Of a stretch of DNA of 64,000 bases, positions 52,331-64,000 are shown one piece after another. The DNA is from Nemophila menziesii (Eukaryota > Streptophyta > Magnoliopsida > Boraginales > Hydrophyllaceae), in assembly GCA_029959085.1 (NCBI GenBank), contig JARWIR010000003.1, positions 33,600,005-33,664,004 on the forward strand, in the 5' to 3' direction. Below the pieces are notes generated by a model that was not told the DNA's origin, searched no databases, and saw only the letters and a program-made list of their open reading frames with translations. Each line of letters opens with the position of its first letter. The stretch's first letter is position 1. A program made the translations under genes and the position numbers.

Positions 52331-52783
52331 CTATAACAAAATTAAAGTAGTCAATAATGTAATAATAAAAAGTATAAGGGACCAATAATGTAATATGGTC
52401 TAATTAAGTTTCAAATTTTATACTACTCACTTAAGGGACCTATAGTGCAATAACATAATTTAAAGGGACCTTACGTGCAATAATGAAAATTTTTAAAAGA
52501 GAAATAGTGCAAATTTATCAAATTAAGGGACCAAAAATGTAAGATTAACTAGCAACTTTCTTTAATTAGACAATAACTAAATTAAGAAGCAATAGTGCAA
52601 TACCACTTATTTAAGGGACAATAGAGCAAAATAACTTAAAAATTCATCTAAATCCTAATACAAAATTGTCAAATTCGAGTTAAAAATCATGAATAATATG
52701 ACAAAATACAACAATAAAGCTAAGAATAATACAAAAAATTAACATTTTTATATATATTTATAGATATAAATATGGTTTTAAAA

Positions 52784-52816
<33 letters not shown>

Positions 52817-53280
52817 GTATTACAATAGAAGGAAGGGAGGAGATATACCTAGATTAGAAGATTTAGAAAATGATTAGATTAATGGTGGAGGTCAGAGTGA
52901 GGGGTAGTGCTGCAAAACGGAGAGGAACCTTTTTTTCCTCTCTTCGTCGTATAGGTTTAATGGCAACATAAGCTGTGTTTTAAAAGGCGAAAGGCGTTAC
53001 TCGGAGGAGTGCCTCTTGACCCGGTTCGGGTTATAAAGAAGAAGTTCTCCACAGGGCCTCTCCCCTTATGTTTTTTCAGCTAATCGATCCTCGGTTTCGA
53101 TTGCCAACACCCACTCCCATGTTTTCATGATGGTCGATATTACCTCAACGATGAGATATATTATTAATGAGATGCGTGTACAAGCTAGACTAACCACTTT
53201 TACTCTAGTCCAAACGAACCCTCCAACAATGATCTCAAGTTGGTGCATCTATTAGCCGAGAAAGCGTTGAGGAAGACACT
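52331..53280. other. Upstream region of the RUS4-like gene (D2)
   Basis: It corresponds to 24670-25623. The (TG)n is shorter here (52799-52816). No gene recognised. Confidence 0.55.
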
Positions 53281-53285
53281 GAAAC

Positions 53286-55768
<2,483 letters not shown>

Positions 55769-57187
55769 ATGACAAAGCTTGGAGTTAGGGGTCTTGATCT
55801 ATTTTTTTTTGTGAGAGAGAATTCCTTCAGGAGACATCATTTTAGGTTTGAATTTGACTTAGTTAATAGATTAATAGTCATATTTTGTTATAATGCACTT
55901 TATTTATTCATTTTGGAATTATTTGTACTTTTAGAGCTTTTGTGCGTTGATTCGTTTTTTAGTGTGAATTTCTTAGGTATATGGATGCTAGGAGGCACCA
56001 AGATGAAGAGAAGAAATGAATATTAAAGTCCAAGAACAAGAAGAAGCGTTAAAAGAGCGAAATAAATCACTTTGGTAAAGGTGGAGGATTTTCAGAAAGA
56101 GTTAAATCATCACTTGTTTCCATTGTTCAGGTTAATTGGTTAGGACTCAGACTTATTGTTTCAAATAAAAAGTGTGGTTTTGAAGTCAGTGAAATTTGAG
56201 AAGTGGAATCAGTGGATTTGGACTTATGATGAAAATATTATGGCTGATTTAATGAAGTGGTGTAGTGTAGTTCCGAATTAATTAAAACAAATTTGGGCCT
56301 TTTAATTCATGTCCTTTTACACCTATATATAAGGATTATTTCACCTCATTAATCAGTACACTTCATAATATATCATTCTTTAAAGAGAAGGAAAAATCTA
56401 CAACGCTTGGATGTAAGAAGCAGAAGCTGGAGAAGAAGGTCAATACCATTCTATCTCAACCAAAGCTCTAATCATTCCACCCTTTAGAGTAATTTTAGGA
56501 ATTTTGATGTCATTTATTTTCATTAGTTGCATGTCTTTAATTATGAGCTAAACATTTAATACTTGAGAATCGCATTTATGGGATGAACCCTAGTTTCTAA
56601 TTTAAAGTCTTTTGAATTTGAGATTGTTTTAATTTAAATAAAGTAGAGTTATTTCATATTGACTATATTTTTGTAGTTGTTTACAATTATTAATCTGGCT
56701 AATTAGTGATAGGTTTTAGTATTAGGATATTGGTTGTGTCGCGATCATCCAGAAGGGGGGGTCTAAATACAGAACTAGAATATAGACGCGTGGTGTGCGT
56801 TACTGAACCTGGCGGTCTTAACCAACCACATAGTAAATTGGGTTTATATTATAATCATTTGAAAGTACCTTGAGTGTCACTCTTACTAGGTCATTAATAC
56901 CATAAAATAGCTTCTTATCTACCTTGACGGGATTTAGGAAGACTTTAGAATCCGGACTAATATCAAATGTCGACTTTGCCCTTAACCAATAAATTTAGAT
57001 TACTAACTTTGGTGATTCCCTAGCGAGACTCAAGTATATCTCTTATACTAAGTAATCTTCTTTAGTCAATTTCTAGATTAATCGTAATTTTTTTTAGAAG
57101 AAGCTAAAGTGTTTCACTTAGATTAAAGACTAAAATTCTTACAATATCAATTATGAAACATAGTCATGGTGTGTATTGAGTCAACCC
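55769..57187 (+). repeat. Old LTR remnant (D2)
   Basis: Third copy of the remnant described at 27838-29256. It is nearly identical to that copy and clearly different from the solo LTR. Confidence 0.65.
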
Positions 57188-58132
57188 TCAATAAAAAATC
57201 AACGAATGATCTTCCTTGAACTCCTCAAAGTCAGGCCTCATGTTCTCTTCGGAGTAGACATCTTCTTGGATCTTATGTGGATGCTCAGCTAACATAAGTA
57301 AAGAAAAATTGTTCAAGGGAACCAAGCTATTAACATGAGTGCCTGAGTAAAAGTTCTCGTAATATGGGTGTTCAGTTATCTTCATTTCTTTTGTTTGATG
57401 AACTCTTCATGTATTAAGATTGTAAACCAGGGTTTCGTCTTTCACTTGAAACACCAATAAATCCATATTTCGCAACCAGCCAATTGGCCTATACGTCAAG
57501 GGATGTGAACGACTTGGACTCCGTATATCAAAAGCAAACACATTATCCCATTGCCCGTGTCCAGTTTCTGTATCTTTTAGCATTGAAAACTCAAACAAAT
57601 GCTTTCCCACATACTTCTGTGCCCATAAGCAAAAAGAATTCTTGATTGCAAGAAAACCACAACTACAAACACCTAAACTGTATGGATGAAAAAAAGGAAT
57701 CTCCTCATAATTTCCAGTTTCCATATCAAAACGGATTATTGATGGGAATAAGTCATGTAACCAATACACGAAACCTCTTTGAGTAAGATAATAACAGCAT
57801 CGCATCTGGTCTTTCATTGTAGTTTCATTTAATTGACTGATAGCATCAACCTTTCTCCATTCTTTATCAATACCTAGCGTTGATATAAACAATCTTGATT
57901 CATCACATCTTTGCATCACCTTGTATACCCTTGAAGCAGAAGCATATGCAAAGTGAGCAGCATATTTTGTACTTCGATATGGAAATAAAGGAAGGGGTAA
58001 ATACTGCTTTGTAACAGGATTTACCACATGAGAGGGGCAATTTGAAGAGCGTTTTATAGGAACATTTACCAAAAGTAACCTGTTACAACTAGCCCAAGCT
58101 TTTTGAACACTCAATTTGAGAAAGATAAACAT
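57188..58132 (-). pseudogene. F-box-associated-domain pseudogene with 156-bp deletion (D2)
   Basis: It shares the TGA of the D1 copy (57407-57409). It also lacks 156 bp corresponding to 30174-30329, with the pentamer GAACA at both deletion ends in D1 and once here (about 58106). The deletion is a multiple of three and keeps the frame, removing about 52 residues including 'WPPNLFF' and 'DVENLNF'. The remaining frame is 241 codons plus the 65-codon tail. Confidence 0.8.
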
Positions 58133-59487
58133 GACAAGGTACGATACATTTATGCATTTATTAGGTAGCCCCTAACAGAGTCTCTCTCTAACAATATGGA
58201 ATATTATGCAGTAGACAGGTATAGAAAGTCAAGAGCTCTTGCAATATTGCAACCTTGGAGATCATGGTTCAAACTCGTATGATGCTATAAAGGCACTCTC
58301 TTCTCTTCTATCTAGCATGATCTTTAGTTAAAGTAGAATCTGTTGGCTGATATTGTTCTTTCAAGGAATATGAACCTTCCCGCGACTTGAAAACAATAGT
58401 TTTCCAAACCTTCTTCTTTCTTCTCATACTCATAAGTTGAAATGTTATGGTCAACGATCATGTTATTTACTGTATATTTATCTCCATGCGAGAAAATTGA
58501 GAAAATGGAGCAAAACAATATTAGTATATATGTGTGAAAACATAATCAATAAATATTAACAATTTATTTACATTTATATTTTATAAAAACCAGTGATCCC
58601 TTAAATTACATTATAATGAGTAACATATCCATTTAATTAAATACTGACTCGTTACTTAAATTAAGGAAATCTATCACAAAGCATATATTGGTAAAGTCTA
58701 AACTTTCAATCACACTTTCATATATTGTAACACACAAATTACTTACGGAAACAAGTATTAACTATTTATCATTTAAATAAATACCATTAACTTGGACTAA
58801 TCTAGAAGACAAAAAACAAAATATAGAGACGTATAACGAATATTTTACATAATATAGAGGCCTATAGAGCATTTTTTTTGCATAACACAGGGACCTATAG
58901 TGCAGTCAAATTAAAAAGTTCTCTAAAAAAATCATGGCTCCATTGCTGCATATTACATACTCATATAAATAATTATAAACATTATTCTATGGTGCACTAT
59001 ATTCTAACATTCTTAAACATAATGAATTGCTAGAATTAACAACTGCAGTAACATATCATAACATCTAACATTGAATCACACTTTTATCCAATTAACATCA
59101 TAAATTAAAATTTCTACCAATATAAAATAACTTTCACAGATCAAGAAATTTTATAATCATTGTGGATGTACACAATTATTGAACACGTTTTTTAGTAATT
59201 AAAACATAATTACGAAAGCTAAGTAGAAATTGTCTTTATCATTCTAATAATATTAACCAAAACTAATCAGTTTATGAAACAATAAAAAGAAATATAAATA
59301 GAAATATGTACCGTGATGAATTTTTCATGGTGATTGGAGTGTCGGTCATTATGAATGGTGGTTAACTGAATTTATACGATGATGAATATTAAAAAAACGG
59401 CGTATAAAATGAGAATACAAGAATATAAGATCTCAAAAAGTCATGCAAATTTTTTTAGTAGCAGAATTATAATGAATATGGATAGAA

Positions 59488-59564
<77 letters not shown>

Positions 59565-60495
59565 GTTCGTTACTGAGAAAAAAAGGGAAAGAAGCCCCGT
59601 ATTTTTTTTATTTTCCCAAAGCTCATCACTATTATATAATGATTTAATTTATATTAAAAAGGAAAGAAATATAAATAAATAATAAATTTAAAAAAGGAAA
59701 AAAAGAATACAATAATTTGAATAAAAGAAATGTTATAATAAATAGGAAAGTAATTAATTAAAGTATATTTTATAGGATCATAAATATATTGAGAAAAAAG
59801 AATAACTTTAAATAAAAAAATATCTTTATACTCTTTTTATAGTTAATCGTTTTAAATCTAAAATATATTACCATTTTTTATATTAAACACGTGAGATTGT
59901 AGAAAACAAAATCATGTTTAAGTTGATGTTATAATCATTTGACTCGATCTCGCATTAAGTCCATGACTGCTATTAGAAGAGACAACAAGTAAATACGTAT
60001 ATCAGAGGATGTCTCAGTTTAACAAGAAGGCTTTCGAATTGAGGGACTTTAATTACATGAATGACAATCAAATCTGTATACTAATTGTGATGGTTCAATA
60101 TATTGAACCTTCTCGATCGTAAGAAAGATATCTTATGACCTCTTATTAGAAAGATGGAGGAATGAAATCAAATAACCAAAGGCAAACTATGTGAACATAT
60201 TCGTGTTAAGTTTTAAACTATTTTTTAAGCCATTTTTACAATGGTTGCTCGAAATATTTTGCTACAAATATGCATAATATATTTAGGAATCACAAATAAT
60301 AAAAATTGGATTTTACGATCCTTACAAGTTTTATATTTTATATTTAATTAAATAGTTATTCTAAATTCGTATGAATATCGATAGTTTGCATAAGAAAACG
60401 AGTCGTAATTAATAATATTTGAAAGAAAATGGTAGACATGACATTTAATTGTTGAAATTTGGTCATGAGATATACTTTTAGATACTTATTTAAAT
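58133..60495. other. AT-rich intergenic region (D2)
   Basis: No gene seen other than the unassigned 64-codon minus frame at 58324-58518. A short triplication of 'acttatttaaat' lies near 60483-60510. Confidence 0.6.
59493..59561 (+). repeat. (GA)n microsatellite (D2)
   Basis: About 69 bp, uninterrupted, unlike the D1 copy. Confidence 0.95.
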
Positions 60496-61724
60496 ACTTA
60501 TTTAAATACTTATTTTGGAGGTATTATTTCTTTCAGAAACTAAACGCAAATTTGACTATTTACTTTCTTTAAGCCCAAGATTAATTTGACTTTGGTAGCT
60601 CAAATTGATCCTAAAGGGTTACCAGGTGGTTTAGCTGTCTTTATTAAAGATGCGAATAATTTTAATCTTATAAGTTCAGATAAGAACTTAAATCAGTGCA
60701 CTTATGTAGGTTCTAAATTTGAACTCCGTGAAATCAATTTTGTGCATGGACCTACAGCTGATGAGGAAAAAGAAGGTTTTCTAAAAAAATTACATGAATT
60801 GTCTCATGTAACAGATAACTGGTGTTTTCTTGGAGATTTTAATCTAATAAGATTCCCCTCTGATAAGTTAGGAGGGGAGATTAATTCAGTTTATAAAAAG
60901 AATATGCTGATGTTTAATACCTTTACTGATTATAACTCTTTGTTTGATCTTCCAGCTAAAGGATGTAATTTCTCTTGGTCTACCAAGTAAATGGAAACCA
61001 GCTGATTAAACAAAGGTTGGATGGGATATTGGTAAATCAGGATTGGATGAATAAATACTCAAATTCTTGGAATGAGGTTTTACCCCTACATAGTCTGATT
61101 ACTCACCTATTATTTTAAATCTGGGATTATTTTCTGATAAACACAAGAAAAGGTTTATGATTGAAAAAGGTTGGATTTTTAACAGCTCTTTTTGTCAGTT
61201 GATTTTGTAAAAATAGAAAATCAGATATTTTATGGATTCGAGAGGCATTTCAAATTAATTTTAAACTTTCTCAAATTCAAAAACATATTACTAAATGGGA
61301 AAGAAAGAGGATTTTAAATAACAGGATTTTGATCAACAAAAACCTTGCGCAATTAGAAAACTGTTTAATGAACATTACTCAGATAATAATCAAGTAATTT
61401 TCCACACATTGAGCAGGGAACTTGAAAATTTTTGGAAAAAAGAGGAGATTTATAGGGTTCCAAGATCAAAGAATACTTGGTTGAGATTGGGAGATAAAGA
61501 TAGCAAGTACTTTCATGCCATAACAAAAGTGATTGAGTACTAGAAATAGAATCTCTAAAATCAAAGATAATAATGGTATTTGGATTTTTAAAAATATAGA
61601 AATTTCTAGTGATATTATGAGATACTATAATGAAATATTTAAAACAGTTGGTTATAGAATTATCAACCAATTTTGAGTAAAATAAAGAAAGTTGTTACCA
61701 CAGAGATGAATGATTCACTTATAA

Positions 61725-63316
61725 AGTTTTTAAAGGGAAATATTTTCCTGAATCTGACTTCATTGAGGCTTCTCTGAAATGTAATTGCTTTTGGGGCTGG
61801 AAAATCCTTATAGAAGGTAGAAACTGCTTTCTTGATAAGGTTCATTGGTCTGTTGGTAATGGTGAAAAAATATCTATTTGGAAGGACAAATGGATCCCTT
61901 CTGAACCTTTTATTCTTAAACCTTCAGGTTGTGTATTTGAGTTTGTTTCAGATTTAATCTTACCTTCTAAGGTATGGAATGTCCCTCTTTTGCAATCTTT
62001 ATTTGAGGACTCTGTTGTAGCAACCATCTGTACCATTAACATCCCTTCCTTTTACTGCATTGATACTCCCTTTTGGTTGGGCTCTAAGAGTGGAGATGTA
62101 AAAGTGAAGGATTGTTACAATCAGATTTGGAAGGCTCAACAAGTCCTTGAAGTTAGAAAAAATGGTAATAAAGGGTCCACCTCTTTCAGGCTTGAAACTA
62201 TTGATTGGAACTTTATTTGGCAGTTAAAAGTTTCTCCAAAAATTAGAAACTTTATCTGGAAATGCTGTGGTGATGGACTTGCTACTAATGTTAACAGGTT
62301 TAAGAGGAGGTCTTCTCCTTCCCCTTTATGTGAACTTTGTGGTTGCTTTGATGAAACAATTGAACATATGCTCTTTCATTGCTCTTGGGCTAGAGCTGTT
62401 TGGCTTGCAAGTCACTTATCTTTTTTATCATCAGCTGAGCCCTCTTATAACTTTATTAAGTGGATCTCTTTTTTGAGACTTTCTTCCATTGATAGAACAG
62501 ATATACTTACTGATCTTAGTGAAGTAACTATGAACATTTGCTGGTTTATTTGGAAAAGCAGAAATGAGTTTTTGTTTAAAGGAATCTCTCCTGACCCTTT
62601 ACTTACTCTTCAGAAAAGCAATTTGGCCTATGATGAGTATAAAAATGCTAATGTTAAAATCTCTGAGGCTACTCAAAATATTATCCCAAATGATATTTTT
62701 GGAGTTTTGAATTCTGGAGATTTACTTACTTCAAATGATCCTACTGAGGTTAATTCTTCTTTTAACCTCAAATGGGATCCCCCTCCATATGGGAAGTTTA
62801 AAATTAATACTGATGCTTCAGTTCTTCTAAAATCTAACAAATGTTCTTTTGCTTGTGTTCTAAGGGATGATAAGGGACAGTTGGTGGAAGGTTTCGCGAG
62901 AACTTCATTTACACATTCAATAGAGGAAGCTGAAGGTTTTGGTGTATTGGCAGCTTGTGAGATGGCTGCGAGATACCCAGCTGGAAGTGTCCAAATTGAA
63001 TGTGATAACTCTAGATTAGTAGATCAAATTAATGCTAAATGTAATTTATCTAGTTTGACTAAGGTTTTGGTTAAAAACATTATGTTTTGTAAAGGTCTTT
63101 ATAACTTGAAAATCTTCTTTGTTAGGAGAGAAAAGAATAGGATAGCGGATTGGGTGGCCAAACATAAACTTAAAGGAGATTTGTTTGGCCTTTGGAGTAG
63201 CCATCCTCCTTCCCAATTAGCTAATTTGATTAGGCTTGACTTTGAACCTTCCGGAATTGGCTAATTTGTAATATTTTGTGCTTTATTGGAATTTTAACTT
63301 TCGACTAAAAAAAAAA
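61725..63316 (+). mobile_element. 5'-truncated nested LINE (D2)
   Basis: 1592 bp with a 10-base poly(A) at 63307-63316 and 17-bp target duplications at 61708-61724 and 63317-63333. It is the same insertion as 33929-35521, copied by the segmental duplication. Confidence 0.95.
61726..63264 (+). CDS. LINE ORF2 C-terminal part, open (zf-RVT plus RNase H)
   Basis: 512 codons are open from the truncation point to TAA. No 5' coding part exists; the first ATG in frame is at 61990. The domains are a linker with 'WKDKWIP' (about residues 60-66), zf-RVT with C..C...H...C spacing ('CELCGC...HMLFHC', about 202-221), and RNase H with Asp in 'INTDAS' (~362), Glu in 'EEAEGF', Asp in 'ECDNS' and 'NRIADWVAKH'. 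A six-T run at 62421-62426 keeps the frame that D1 lost. It is a dead-on-arrival LINE copy, so expression is not expected, but the frame has no lesion. Confidence 0.85.
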   Translation, partial: VFKGKYFPESDFIEASLKCNCFWGWKILIEGRNCFLDKVHWSVGNGEKISIWKDKWIPSEPFILKPSGCVFEFVSDLILPSKVWNVPLLQSLFEDSVVATICTINIPSFYCIDTPFWLGSKSGDVKVKDCYNQIWKAQQVLEVRKNGNKGSTSFRLETIDWNFIWQLKVSPKIRNFIWKCCGDGLATNVNRFKRRSSPSPLCELCGCFDETIEHMLFHCSWARAVWLASHLSFLSSAEPSYNFIKWISFLRLSSIDRTDILTDLSEVTMNICWFIWKSRNEFLFKGISPDPLLTLQKSNLAYDEYKNANVKISEATQNIIPNDIFGVLNSGDLLTSNDPTEVNSSFNLKWDPPPYGKFKINTDASVLLKSNKCSFACVLRDDKGQLVEGFARTSFTHSIEEAEGFGVLAACEMAARYPAGSVQIECDNSRLVDQINAKCNLSSLTKVLVKNIMFCKGLYNLKIFFVRREKNRIADWVAKHKLKGDLFGLWSSHPPSQLANLIRLDFEPSGIG

Positions 63317-63535
63317 GAATGATTCACTTATAAGACCAGTGGATTGTGAAGAAAGTAAAAATGCAGTTTGGTCTCTTGGAGGAGATAAATCTCCAGGACC
63401 AGATGGATTTGGAGGTTTTTCTTTAAAAAGTTTTGGAAAGAAATCAATCTTGATTTAGTTGAACTTGTCTCTGACTTTATTCTGAATAATTCTTTTCTAG
63501 AAACAATTAGTGGTACTATTATTGCTCTTATTTTT

Positions 63536-64000
63536 ACAATAAAATATACTTCATTTCTGCTATTAAAGTATTATTAAACAAAATATCAATTTTTTGTAAT
63601 TTGGTTGTAAAGGTACAAATCGAATTTGTCCAATTGTTCTTAAGTGTTTCTAGATATTATTATTATTTCTATCTCCACCGTATATTTCAATATTATTTTC
63701 CTTCATTAGCTTTTCGAAAAATCGTGTAGGGTAATACACTGCTCCCATATTCACAATCTAAAAAAAATCTTTTAAAAGATCAATGTGGTTTTTATATAGA
63801 TATAACAAATAAGAAAATAAAAAAAGTGAAAATATTAAGACATTTATGAGAAGAATAAAAAAATAATGAGAGAAATAAGGGAGTGATTTAAGGTTTTGTT
63901 TCAAAATATAATTTTTTTTATTAAGTAAATAAAGATTAGTTAATGGTATTAATGATAAGTGGGGCCAGAATCAATCATGGCCACCACTTATGTTTAGCTA
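63536..64000. other. Intergenic AT-rich sequence to window end (D2)
   Basis: It matches 35741-36200. The first of the ~35-bp tandem repeats begins at about 63961 and is cut by the window edge. Confidence 0.6.

Larger units (their letters stand above)
60496..63535 (+). pseudogene. Old LINE remnant, split by a younger LINE (D2)
   Basis: The endonuclease frame 60586-60990 is identical in sequence to the D1 frame. The flanking parts are 60496-61724 and 63317-63535. The same frameshifts as D1 are present. Confidence 0.85.

Overview
The window is nuclear DNA of a flowering plant, probably a eudicot. The evidence is AT-rich sequence, intron-containing genes with GT/AG splice sites, a RUS (DUF647) family gene, an F-box-associated-domain gene, a CACTA transposon with a plant Transposase_24-type gene, a copia element primed from a TGGTATCA-type site, and plant L1-type LINEs. 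No complete, undisrupted host gene was found. The only gene that looks intact from start to stop is the one carried by the CACTA element.

Layout. The window is a tandem segmental duplication of two ages. Segment P (1-10386) is an older, more diverged paralogue of 28858-36716. Segment D1 (10387 to about 40560) and segment D2 (about 40561 to the window end) are near-identical copies of a unit of about 30 kb. The P/D1 and D1/D2 junctions both lie in (AT)n tracts. Each unit carries, in order: an RNase H-like fragment; scattered copies of the RUS last exon separated by related 1-2 kb AT-rich modules; a tRNA-like SINE head with a minisatellite; a RUS4-like gene on the minus strand, interrupted by a copia LTR-gag fragment; a very long (CAA)n tract; a degenerate retroelement region; an LTR remnant; an F-box-associated pseudogene on the minus strand; and a LINE remnant.

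Private insertions date the copies. P alone has a 1770-bp solo LTR (ATAAG target duplication) inside the F-box-like gene, and a 2.4-kb block of GGTTAA satellite plus apparently organelle-derived DNA. D1 and D2 share a 5'-truncated LINE (17-bp target duplication) nested in the older LINE. D1 alone has a 2553-bp CACTA element (22-bp perfect inverted repeats, CAT target duplication), and D2 keeps the empty site. D1 also has a 3.8-kb Helitron-like block, lying in an (AT)n tract, with an exon resembling CGR2/CGR3 methyltransferases. D2 alone has a 156-bp microhomology deletion in the F-box-like pseudogene.

Interplay. The genes do not form a pathway. The window records repeated duplication, transposon insertion, host-exon capture and microsatellite change at a decaying locus. 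The most unusual points are the gag-only copia fragment sitting in frame-conserved sequence at the start of a RUS4-like gene, the satellite/organelle patch, and the nested history readable from target duplications. All divergence statements are by-eye estimates.
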